This document shows, one piece after another, positions 35,442 through 46,328 of a stretch of 64,000 nt of DNA. Every line of letters starts with the position of its first letter. The stretch's first letter is position 1. A program made the position numbers and the translations under genes. Below the pieces are notes generated by a model that saw only the letters and a program-made list of their open reading frames with translations, did not search any database and was not told the DNA's origin. Source of the DNA: Silene latifolia (taxonomy: Eukaryota; Streptophyta; Magnoliopsida; Caryophyllales; Caryophyllaceae). Location: assembly GCF_048544455.1 (NCBI RefSeq), contig NC_133532.1, positions 19,346,948 to 19,410,947 on the forward strand, in the 5' to 3' direction.

Positions 35442-35700
35442 GTTGATTTTTGGGAAGTGGTGCAAGAGTTCACAACTTTTTTAGATGGATCAATAAAGGG
35501 AAAAAACAATATCAATATCATTTGTCTCATTGTCTTAGACTTGTATCCTGTTCTTTTTAACATATTTTTAGCTCATTTTAGTTCAGTTCAACTTTATTTA
35601 GTTCAGTTCATCCCAATTTAGTTCAATTCAGTTCAGTTTCATTCAATTAAGTATAACTCAACTCTATTAAGTTCAACTTATTTCAACTTTACTCGTCTTA
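35442..35700 (-). promoter_or_regulatory. 5' leader and probable promoter of the PPR gene
   Basis: Upstream of the start codon at 35441 lies sequence with CTTTTTTAGATGG and short GTTCAGTTCAA repeats (35577-35690). No clear TATA box was found. Confidence 0.35.
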
Positions 35701-35955
35701 AATTTAATAGTTATTATTAATTTTGTTATCAATAATACTATTTTTTTAATATTATTATTCTTTATTCTTTATTATTATTATTATTATTAATAATATTGTT
35801 AATAATAATTTATTTATTATAATTACTATTATTACTATTATTATTATGAATATTATTATTAAAATGAATAATAATGTTATTAATGTTGTTGTTGTTGTTG
35901 TTGTTGTTATAATTATTATTGGTATTATTATTGTTGTTGTTAAAATGAACAATAG
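35700..35955. repeat. ATT/TTG microsatellite tract
   Basis: Long runs of ATT repeats and a GTT run (about 35885-35906) with imperfect units. The long minus-strand frame through it is low complexity. Confidence 0.85.
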
Positions 35956-36138
35956 GTTTCCTGAGAGACCGTCTCTTAATATAATAGTGAGAGACTAACC
36001 ATTAAACAAGTGGACCATACCACTTTCTTTAATACGGACGAATATAAGAATACAAATAGACAATAAAATAATTGTCCAATTAATTATTCATTAAAAAAGG
36101 AAATAATATTCTTTGGAATCATATCCCCACTTTCTTTA

Positions 36139-36580
36139 ATACGGGCTGATGATGCGGGGAAAAAGAAATATGTTGTGGGTAAGTGGCTGGAATTTCAGAT
36201 GGCTGACGGGAAACCTAATACGGAACAGGTGCATGTCTAAGAGAATTTATGTGCTGATGTTGTTAATGAGGGTATGAAGTTAGATGACATTTTCGTGGCT
36301 AATGTACTGCTAGAGAAATTCCCTCCCTCCTGGTCTGACTATAGGAACCATCTTAAGCATAAGAAAAAAGACATGTCTCTCCAAGAACTAGTAGGACACA
36401 TGAGGACCGAAGAGGCAAATCGCCTTAAAGACAAACATGTTAGTCTATCTTCGAATGCTTCTGTTGCTGATGTTAAAGCTAATTTGGTTGAGTCTGGTGC
36501 TCCGTCGAATTTTGAGAAGTTCAAGGGTAAGGGTAAGGCCAAGGTTGGCGATCGGCCGGTTCTAGTCGTCATTCCCGGGT
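36139..36580 (+). pseudogene. Copia-1, piece 1: gag fragment
   Basis: The translation carries the Ty1/copia gag phrases EGMKLDDIFVANVLLEKFPP, WSDYRNHLKHKKKDMSLQEL and HMRTEEANRLKDKHV, then a Lys/Gly-rich linker. A stop (TAA, 36238-36240) interrupts the 5' part before the open frame at 36274. There is no LTR upstream, so the element is truncated at its 5' side. The frame ends at 36580, where an LTR-like block begins. The matching zinc-knuckle part of gag resumes at 48182. Confidence 0.75.
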
Positions 36581-38982
36581 TGAAAACAATTAATAAATTA
36601 CCTCATTAAGTAGTATAATCGGGGTCAAATCCACAAGGATGGCGGGGTGTATACTTAGTCGCCGTAAATTCTATTTTAGTCAAATAAAAGTAAGGTTGGT
36701 TAATTTTAAACTAAGATGCAAATGAGATATAAAATTAAACTAAATAAAATTATTTTCTATACAAATGAATGAAAACTAAGGTCTTTGGGTTCACTTGGGT
36801 AAGAGAAGATTGTTACCAAGAAATGGGTAATAATAAAGGCCTAAGATTGATCCTAATTTCTTAGTCAATTAGAGCTAACCAACAAGCATTACTTAGTGAG
36901 AAAAACTCATCTTGACCATGCCATATAGGCCTTCCATTGGCTTTCGACCTAGGATAGACTAAACATGATAATGAAAGACTCAAATTTTCATTTAAGCAAT
37001 CCATCAAACATTTCATAGGCATTGGAGTAAGGGTTTACAAATAAGCTTTCACTTAGTTGAGACAAACTCATCAGAAACATACATAAAGACTATCTAATAG
37101 TATAGGCACCAAGATGGATCAAATATGTCTAAGAAAGGCTCCAACTTTCATTTAAGCATCTCACTAAACACTTCTAAAACCATCCAATAGCATAATGAAC
37201 CAAGATAAGTTAAACATGCTAATGAAAGACTCAAACTTTCGTTCAAACATTTCATCGAGTACTTCATATGCACAAGAGTAAGACCAATTAATTACCCAAT
37301 TCAAAAGGTTAACAACCTAAATTCACCTCCTTTAATCACCCAAGATCCCCCTCATGACTTTAGATAAGACTACTCACTCATGTTCATGGGTGAGAAATTA
37401 ACAACAAATTGCAACGATGCACAAGTAAACATTGTAAACATGATAAAGATTAATACTTTGGATGAATAATAATTAAACAACATAAGAGATGTAAACTAAT
37501 GAAAGTAATGTAAACAATAAATGAGAATTATACCAACAAAGAGGAAATGAACAAGCTTGAATAATAATGGAAGAAGAATTTCTTCTTGTCTTCGAATTAT
37601 AACCCAATGAACAATTGTAAATTAATGAGAAATGAAGAACTTGGATAAACTAGAGAGTATTATATTAATTTTTGAGTAAATATTACAATTTGAGTAGAGA
37701 AAAATTAAAGAGAGGAAAAATAAATCTAGGGTTCTAAAATATTGAGAGAGAAAAATAAACTAACTGCTCTAACTGATAATCTAATTCTATTCTAATGCTT
37801 GGTAACATTGTGTATGTCTTAAATACTAGTCTAATACTATTACTAATACAACTAATAATAAGAATAATAATAAAAATATTAATCTATTACTAATAATAAT
37901 GATATTACTAATAATAATGATAATACTAATAATCTAATCAATCGATACCTTGCAAAAACAAAAAGACATCGATAAAATTGAAAAATCCAAGAGACGGAAG
38001 CAGGGAGGCTTGTGCCGGTTCACCGGCGGCCGTGCTAAGCACCGGCAGCGAGCAATTGAAGAAAAGGGAAATATGTTGGTGTCGCGTGTTGGGTGCCAGT
38101 GTGTCGGCTGTTGGGCGCCCGATAGAGAAGAGCAAAGATTGATGCGAGATAAGAGGAGGGAGTGTGGATGCCGGTGAGTCGGCTGCCGCTGGCTATGCCG
38201 GCAGCGAGCTCTTCACAGAAAGGAGGGAAAATGGTATAGGAGGGCTGCTGCCGGCATACCGGTAGGGGGCATCAACAACCTTTCATGAGTATGTCGATTA
38301 GGGAAGGAGATGGTGGTGGTTTTGTTGTCGTGGTGGTATGGTGGTGCCATGGTGGTTGATGGTGGTGATATGGTGTTAAAATGAAAGACGATGGTGATGA
38401 ACATGGTGAATGAAATTGGTGCGTCAATGGTTGAGTGATGTCGATGTCGGAGTAAATGGTGAAGGCATTGTGATGATGGTAGTTTTGTTTGATGATGGAG
38501 GAGAAACAAGGGAGATGGTGAAGTGCGTTGATGGTGATGATCGTGCGCACCTGATGTTGCTCCTATTGATTGCAGATGAGTGGAGACGGTGGAATCAGAG
38601 CAGCGGAGTTGCGGGTATGGTGGTTGAATTGGTTGTACGAATACTGGTGATGCACGACTGGTGAGCAGAGTCGAGATCAGTGATGGTTGCCAATTGCAAG
38701 AGGTCTCGAATGTTGCTTATTCTGGCAGTGAGCAAAAATGGTCCAGGCTTCAACTTCGTGAATTGATTAGCAAAATGGTTGTAGTCCATTTGACTCCGCC
38801 TCGACTTGATTGCATTATGATTTGCCTTCCTTTATTTACGAACATGTTCTCTATAAGGGGTATTGGAAAATATAGCAAATCACCCCCATAAGTTTGATAC
38901 TATGTGCAATTAAGCCCCTTAACTTATAATTGTAGCAAATAGGCTCCATAAGTTCATCTAAACGTGCAATTCACCACATATC

Positions 38983-40192
38983 TGTAGACACCTCAAAATG
39001 TCTACCTAGCCTTACGGGTACCCGATGATGAGGCTCAAATCTAATGACTAAATGAAAATTGACAATGTTATAATTAAAGGCTCTTTACACTTATTCCCGA
39101 AAAACCATTTAAAATGGCACAACACCTATATTAATCCCACCCTATTCAATTGAATTCGACAACCCATTTAACCACATAATTGATCCAAATATGACTAAAG
39201 CCCATAATCCCGTAAGCTAACAAGTACCCGCAAGCTATTAAAAAATAGTCATTTTCCAATTAAACAAGGCCAATCTTCGTTTTTTTCCATGCAATACCCA
39301 AAGCAAGTTGGACTAGAATTTGTTTACTAATTTGTAGTGGATACTGGATAGTGGATAAGGAAAGACAAGGAAAAGATAGACATAATATGAAGCAGATTGT
39401 GATACAACTACCAATAAGTTCCGTGAAACAAATAAGATCACAAATTCCTGAGCACAAAACTCTATCATCTTGGTTTCCAAGTCATACTAAACTTAGACGA
39501 GACTCCACTATAAATACCAAAAGCCAGCAATCATTGAAGGGGGGGACAAGAATTACCAGACGGACAAAATATAACGAGATATTCCCGATACACAGAAGAT
39601 CCGAATCACAGATTCCATACTCACATACTCCGTCTCAAATATACAATCCCAAATTCAAATCAAACCATTCAAATAAATCGTCTCAGTTTCATATAAGCGC
39701 ATAAGAGCCGATAATTAACGACAAAAAGTCGATCTTTATTCATAAATAACATCCACATAGGCGCGAGTGCATCGAGCATCAAATAAATTTTTCTTTACTC
39801 TGTCTTTACTCTTTCTTTTTATTTTGTCTTTTATTTATTTTCTCTATTTGTTGTATAAACTAACCTATTAATTGTCTTGTAAATAATTGTATAAAGTTTG
39901 CTACTAACTTTCTTTTCTCTGTCTAATTTCGTCAAATATATAATATTACAAATAAATAGTAAGAGTCGTCAGTTTGATGGGCGATCCAGGTGCCTAACAC
40001 CTTCCCCGATCGTACCTTTACCCCGAATCCGCAATCTTTGGTTCAGACCGGAGTGACGGATTAGTCCCCATTCCAGGGATCAAAAGGGGCCTTTTCCGTT
40101 AACTTTATTTTTGTATGTTTTTTATAAAACCTACTGGCGACTCCACCTATTTACTTAATTTCAAAAAGGAGATTTTTTTCAGGGATCTCACA
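38983..40192 (+). repeat. 5' LTR of the non-autonomous element
   Basis: Begins TGTAGACACCTCAAAATG, ends GGGATCTCACA. TATAAATA near 39510 is the likely TATA box. The LTR contains a 117-codon open frame (39351-39704) also present in the 3' LTR, without known domains. Confidence 0.9.
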
Positions 40193-40193
40193 G

Positions 40194-40211
40194 TGGCGAC
40201 TCCGCTGGGGA
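40194..40211 (+). other. Primer binding site (tRNA-Arg type)
   Basis: TGGCGACTCCGCTGGGGA follows the LTR by one base and is nearly complementary to the 3' end of plant tRNA-Arg (acceptor GGAGTCG plus CCA). Ogre elements are known to use tRNA-Arg. Confidence 0.75.
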
Positions 40212-43200
40212 CTTATTAAGAGGGTAACACTTGAACTTTATTTATAATATTATATATTTGACTTTTTTTTAACAGGATAAGGATGAATTACATGTCACAA
40301 ATTGCGTCCACCTCCTAAAGTCATACACTTGTGTCAAATTTAATCATGTTGGTCTGTCGCATGCGTTGTTCACAATAGCTTCACAAAAGATCAACTTAAC
40401 AAGAATTAAATAAGGCTAACTTAGTAGTTTTACATATTCTCTGTTCTCGTGTTATTGTTTTCTACGTTTTATCCTTATTCGTGCTCTAATCTTTTCACTG
40501 TCTCTTTTTATAATCTCTGTTTTGTTTATTGTATTTATAAGACAAAAAAGGCATAGGCTCTCCGTAAGTCAATATTATGCCATCTAAGCTACCCTAATTT
40601 ACCCTCGGGAAGTATGTTGTATACTTAGAAGGTCCATTCGACCGACTAGGCCTTACACATATTTCCCACCTCATGACGTCGCGTTTTGGCAACTCGTCTG
40701 GTCCATATGACTGGGGGAGCACAAAAGCGAGAGATACCCTCGGGTATTTTAATGTTGTGAGTACCCAATTGCCAACCATAAACCTAACCATAGATCCCGT
40801 AGAACCTTTGTTAGGCTATATTATGTGTCCTGTTTGTTAATTTTGACATAATCTTACTCATAACCAATTAACCAAAAAAAATTATGATAAATAGAATGTG
40901 TTCTACATGTGTTAACTAGGATAAGTAGTATGCATTCACATACGTACTTACAGTAGTAAATTAGTCCTAGTTGTATTTGCATTGAGTCCTTGCATATAGT
41001 ATTGCATCCCACATAGCCATATAGCCATAACTGGTTAGAATAAAGTAGATGAATATACAATGGCTAAAGCTTTGCGCATCCCATTAATCAAGCGTCCTAA
41101 CATATGCATTTGATCCATTGAGTCTACATTCCAAGGTCACATTAGGATGTCCCTGTTTTCAAATAGCATTTACCTCGCTTGCAATTTTACCTCGCATTTG
41201 CATATAGCTTATACTCGGTAGGCTGTCACCATTTGGCTTGTGTCTGGTTGCATTCCGTCTCGTATCATCATGAAGCATCCTAGGACATTACATAGGTTTT
41301 GCATTTAGCTAGTTCACAGTTCAGCCCATTAGTCCGTCAGTGCTTGTGCCCGTCTGTGTTGAGTGTGTCAAAAAAAAAAAAAAAGGTTTAGGATCAGCAC
41401 TTGCATAAGTCCTATTTCAGTTAGATAAATAAAACTTGCCGCCTAGGTAGTTCGGCATGCACTCCATGTAGCAATTCCATTCTTAGACAGTGTCTCATAT
41501 AGAGCATGCATTACTTTACTAATCGTATCTAGGCTGTTTTCCTATGAGCATTTGCATATAGTACCATCCTCTGCATAACCCAGTCCAATGCGTCCTCAAT
41601 AGAACCTCATGATCAGCATGTCAAAAAAAAAAATTTACTAGATACTTGCATTTAGATTTCACCTAGCATGAGATAAATAAGTTTCTTCATTATAGGGAGT
41701 CCTGCATCTCCTTCGCCATATTACTCCATACTAGTCATGTCTCCTATAAAGGAAATAAAATCATTTTCTTAAAGCTAAGATGTCATGATCTGGGATAGGG
41801 AGGAGTAAACGAGACCCTAATTTTAATAGCCACTCTAGCTTGGGAACAAAAGAAGGGTACAAGAAGACTAGACAATACTAACTCACATGTAGTTTCCATC
41901 AAAATTTGCTTAAATTAGGACCATTCAAGTCCTTTCTCAGTTGCATATGTAAAAAAAAAATTAAGAGTAAGAACAAGAATGTCAATAGAGAAAGAAAATT
42001 CACTCTTATAGTCATATGATCTCAAGTGTTCCTGACATTACCTAAAAAAAAAACTAGTTTACATAAGTATCTAATTAAGATAGGACCATCCTAGTCCTCT
42101 TTGAGTTGCATAAATTAAATAAGTGGAAAAAACGAGCACATGTCATTTTTATTAGTCACTTGTTCTACTTTTTACCCTTAACTAGTAGAATAGACTTGAA
42201 ATACTTTAGGTCGTATCTTTTTAGTGTAGATCAATCGACCTCTTAGAATTAGCCTGAACGAGGGCGTGCATTTGACCACCTTTTCCATCTCCTGTGGTGT
42301 GATAATTCCTTGATCGCCGTGTCTCTATCTAGGTGACCTATAGGTTTGGAGACTAAATCTTTTTACCTGATTCGTCAAATTCCCATATTTCAAATGACTA
42401 CCAAATGAGCAAAACTCTCTATCTATCAGATTCGTCAATTTTCCATATCTCAAATGACTACCAGATGAGCACAATCTCATATGATCGGCCACTTCGCCAA
42501 ATATTGTCACTCACTCCCATAAGTGCTAGAAAACTAGCTCACAAATATTCAAACCAGATTCTTAGTACACCCGTGTCCAAACATACTAAATAAGACACGG
42601 GAGCGCGCACTCCGAGCTATTTTATAGGTGACCACTAGTCCCTTAGAATGAACTAAAGATGTGAGTCCAATTACCAATACAAGCTGAAAAATACTCACAC
42701 CAAAAACTCTCATAATAAGTCAACAAAAAATTCCAATCAAAGTTGCACTTCAGTGCCAAAAGACTCAAACAGTCAAATTTGCAATCAAATCCAATGTCAA
42801 AAATCTCAAAAATTCAAAAGACAAAAAAAAAAGAGTTCCAGTAAAAAAAAAAGAGACAAAAAAAAGAGTTCCAGTAAAAAAAAAAGAGACAAAAAAAAGT
42901 TCCAGTAAAAAAAAAGACAAAAAAAAGTTCCAAAAAAAAAAAGACAAAAAAAAAGCTCGAGTCCAATTTGCAATCAAATTGCAGAGTAGTCACTTTTTCA
43001 TTTCCCAGACGAGTCAATTCCACAGTTACATTGTCTCCATACCTTTTGGGACGATCCTTTCATTCATTTAGGTGAGTGAGAGAGGCACACAGATCTCCAG
43101 TGTCTTCTAACACCATAGACCCTTCTACTCCATTCCATTTATCACCCTCGTTCAGCATCTAAGAATTCGGGGGATGTACACTAAATTTATACGGTCACAA

Positions 43201-43900
43201 AAGTATTTTGTTTCTATGGTATTAGTTTTGCTTAATTAGTCGAGCTTGTTACTATAAAGAAGACAAAACTCATTTTACAATATAAATCTCAAATTCCAAG
43301 GTGAGGAAAAAATCCAAGGCAAAAAAAAAATAATAAGAAAATTTTTTGGCACAATCACGACCCACACCAGGTCAAAGAAAAAAAAAAAGGCAGAAGAAAA
43401 TACCTGAACAGGGGGCTACCACAAAACATAGAGTGAAGAGTCAGTTAAGACCAAGTTAAGACCAGGGGCATAAGTAAACACTTCGCGCATATGTTTGACT
43501 ACATTTAGACGACAGCCCTGACCAAAAAAGTTAAGGACTTACAAAGCAATGACAATTCAATAGGCACAACACCCTAAGCAGCTAGGACTAGAGTACTCTG
43601 TCCCTTTCCCAGATCATGCAGTAGCACGTTTTTGGTAAAAATTAACAGGACTAGAAATGAGATGTGTCATGTGTCTACGATCTATTTTAGAAAGAATGCA
43701 TTGTCAATTGGCTAGTGTAGTCTTTGTTGTCGTAAGTAAGTGAGCATCATGCATCAGCATATATCATTAGCATTGTCAGCATACTATTTATACATCATCA
43801 ATATCATAAATCGTCTGCATTAATGTCATAATCGCGCTATCAGTCCAGTTGTATCATCAAGCACACAACTTGATTTAGAGATAAAAATAAAAAATAAAAA
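40212..43900 (+). other. Non-coding interior of the non-autonomous element
   Basis: I see no gene. There are poly-A patches (41371-41385, 41622-41631, 43321-43332), a minisatellite at 42820-42955 made of AAAAGAGTTCCAGT / AAAAAAGAGACAAA units, and phrases such as GCATTTGCATATAG and AGTCCT repeated at wide spacing. Confidence 0.6.
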
Positions 43901-44960
43901 AGGAGCATAACTTCAATTCAATCATATTATCAGTCAAGCACACACCTTGATTCATAAGACCAGTAAGAAAATGGTAAACTTGGTTTTAGTATCACAATCG
44001 CACTATCAGTTCGGTCTTATTATCAAGCACACTACTTGATTCGCGAGACACCAGTAAAATTATCAGTTCAGTCATCAAGCATACGACTTGACCAGTGAAA
44101 ATACGGAGCGAAAAAAAAAAGCATGAATTTGAAGTCAGTCAAGAGACAGAATGCTTACGATCTGATTTGGAGCTTGAAGGCAAGAATGGAAATCCGATCA
44201 AAATCACAGCCAAGAGGCTCGACGGTGCTCCTTTATCAGTCAACTCGTCGCCAATCTATTGCTCAGACGATGGCTACAATGGCACGGCTGCTGTCGATCG
44301 TGTCCCATATCAGGATGGTATATTTGAGCAATCATTTAAAGAGTATAAATTCGAAATCAATCGACAAAAAAAAGAACACTTACAATCTGACGGAAAATCC
44401 GGACAATCGGGGGCTCAAGTGGCAGCACAACCCCGCTGACTTCATTCTACCTCAGGAACTAACAAAATCGACCACCGATGGCGCTCTTTCAACAGTCACT
44501 CGGTACCAATATGGCGCTGCAACGATGGCGCAACCCACGCTGATTCATCCCATATAAGGATAGTCTAATTGATTGGATTTTTATCTGATGAGCAACAACA
44601 GACGAATGAAAAAATCAATTCATTCACAAAGTGACGATTGATTGGAGCTTTGCTAAGCAATGGATGAATTTGATAAAATTAATTAGAAAACAGGAAGAAA
44701 ATACCTTAAGTCATAATACGGAGGAAAATTCGAGGCAAAATCAGTGATCAAGGTCAATATAAGCTCCGGCGGTGCTCCGTCATCGGCCATCTTACTACCA
44801 ATCAAGCGGTGGCTAAGGCAGTACAACTTCAGGAGATCGATTTCGTCCCACATCAGGACCGTATGATTGACTGCTTGTCACTTCATTAAGCAAGGAATGA
44901 AGGAATTGAAGAAAAGTCAATTAAAAAGCAAATGGAAAAATGACCGGTGCCATGTTCTGC
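43740..44960 (+). repeat. Degenerate 250-300 bp repeats in the interior
   Basis: The order GGTGCTCC..TCATCGGCC/TCAGTCAAC..ACCAATC..GGCTA..GTCCCACATCAGGA recurs near 44225, 44470 and 44770 in diverged form. TCAAGCACAC..ACTTGATT recurs at 43858, 43932, 44021 and 44077. The frames at 44095-44557 run through this block and show no domain. Confidence 0.5.
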
Positions 44961-45246
44961 GAAGCAAATAAACTTTGTTGAGGATAAACCCCAAACTGCA
45001 CTCCACTGTAAAGGTCAAAGAAATTGGCCCACTTAAATTTGTGGACTCAAAATGTCTACATATTCTGGGATTCTTCACATTTGTTCCTCACCCATTTTGT
45101 TTAACAATTCCTTTTAACATGTCTTATTCGGTTTTAGACCCGTTCTTGTGAAATAAAGTTTTACACCTCTCTATTTTGCGAAATTAAATTTTGCAATCCT
45201 CCAGCCCATTTTGCGAAATAAAATTTTGCAATTTTTCAAATCCTTT

Positions 45247-46030
45247 GGTCGGCGGGCCCTAATACGCATCCTAGTTTGTAAAATAAAATTTTACATTCTA
45301 ATCCTTTTTCAAATAAAATTTTAAATTCCTTTGGTCGGCGGGCCCTAACACGCATCCTAGTTTGTAAAATAAAATTTTACATTCTAATCCTTTTTCAAAT
45401 AAAATTTGAAATTCCTTTGGTCGGCAGGCCCTGACATGCATTTGAGTTCTTAAAATAAAATTTTCTGAACTTGCCCTTTTTGCGAAATAAAATTTTGCAA
45501 TTTTCAAATCTATCGGTCGGCGGGCTCTAACACGCATCTAAGTTTGTAAAATAAAATTTTACGATCTTATCCATCCTTTTTTCAAAATAAAATTTTTGAA
45601 ATACCTTGGTCGGCGGGCTCTGACACGCGTCCTAGTTCATAAAATCAAATTTTGTGTTCTAATCCAGCTTCGTTCACCTGCGAAGTTAAGCAAATCCAGT
45701 TTCGTTCACCTGCGAAACTAAGCAATCTCATTCCGTTCACCTGCGGAATAATCCATCTTTGTTCACCTGCAAAGCTAATCATTCAAGTTTCGTTCACCTG
45801 CGAGACTAAGCAAATCCAGTTTCGTCCACCTACGAAACTAAGCAATCTAGTTCCGTTCACCTGCGGAATAGTTTATAAATCCAGTCTCGTTCACCTGCGA
45901 GACTAAGCAAAATCCAGTTTCGTTCACCTGCGAAACTAAGCAGTCCAGCTTCGTTCACCTGCGGAGCTAAGCAAAATCCAGTTTTGTTCACCTGCAAAAC
46001 TAAGAAGAATCCTTTGGTCGGCGGGCCCTG
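45247..46030 (+). repeat. About 86-96 bp tandem units with GGTCGGCGGGCCCT
   Basis: GGTCGGCGGGCCCTAACACGC or variants start at 45247, 45333, 45419, 45515, 45608 and 46017. The first five are spaced 86-96 bp apart, and the last lies beyond the hairpin array. Confidence 0.75.
45666..46001 (+). repeat. Hairpin family 1: eleven hairpins with constant loop TTCACCTG
   Basis: Units start near 45666, 45698, 45730, 45757, 45786, 45818, 45850, 45883, 45916, 45947 and 45980 (period 27-33 bp). Each is a 5-7 bp stem around an eight-base loop, TTCACCTG in ten of eleven (TCCACCTA at 45825). Stem arms vary: AGTTTCG/CGAAACT, AGTCTCG/CGAGACT, AGTTTTG/CAAAACT, ATTCCG/CGGAAT, CTTTG/CAAAG, AGCTTCG/CGGAGCT and others, all still pairing. 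Linkers are CTAAGCAAATCC-like. Confidence 0.85.
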
Positions 46031-46313
46031 ATACGCATCTGAGCTTGTGAAATCAGATTCTGCAAGTTCATTCTTAAGCGAAACAAAGTTTCGCTTTACC
46101 AGATTCCAGAACAGCTAAGCCAAGCTTGGCTTTACCAGATTCCAGACCGGCGAAACGACGTTTTGCCACGCCAGATTGGTGAAACAAAGTTTTACCAGCT
46201 TGATTCCAGTTTCCAGTTACTCCAGACAGGTAATATGAGAGGCCCATGTATGTTTCTTAACCTTTATCTGTCCCGACCGGACTACTTTGACCTTCGTCTT
46301 ACTCAGACTCGGT

Positions 46314-46328
46314 CAAAGTGGGGGTTTC
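46314..46328 (+). other. Polypurine tract of the non-autonomous element
   Basis: AAAGTGGGGGTTTC directly before the 3' LTR. Confidence 0.55.

Larger units (their letters stand above)
45147..46197 (+). repeat. Hairpin family 2: constant AAA-type loop, varied stems
   Basis: About a dozen units of the form stem-AAA-stem. Examples (5' arm / 3' arm): TGTAAAAT/ATTTTACA at 45277-45295, TTGCGAAAT/ATTTTGCAA at 45211-45231, TTTCAAAT/ATTTGAAA near 45395-45413, AAGCGAAAC/GTTTCGCTT at 46076-46096, GGCGAAAC/GTTTTGCC at 46149-46167 and TGGTGAAAC/GTTTTACCA at 46177-46197. Most arm differences are matched by the other arm or leave a G-T pair. Confidence 0.75.

Noticed and set aside
35755..35952. 65-codon minus-strand frame of Ile/Thr
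   Set aside because: It is the translation of an ATT microsatellite.
38213..38789. His/Thr-rich minus-strand frames
   Set aside because: They arise from GGTGGT/GATGGT repeats; no domain and no splice context.
39351..39704. 117-codon ORF in the 5' LTR of the 38983-47536 element (and its twin at 46697-47050)
   Set aside because: It is duplicated only because the LTR is duplicated. It has no domain and an ordinary LTR base composition, so I do not call it a gene.
44095..44557. Two overlapping frames inside the non-autonomous element as protein genes
   Set aside because: They run through degenerate tandem repeats in different frames and show no family motif.
45666..46001. CRISPR-like array (regular short palindromic repeats)
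   Set aside because: The linkers are near-identical rather than unique spacers, the setting is a plant LTR element, and there are no cas genes. The stem variation also does not fit CRISPR repeats.
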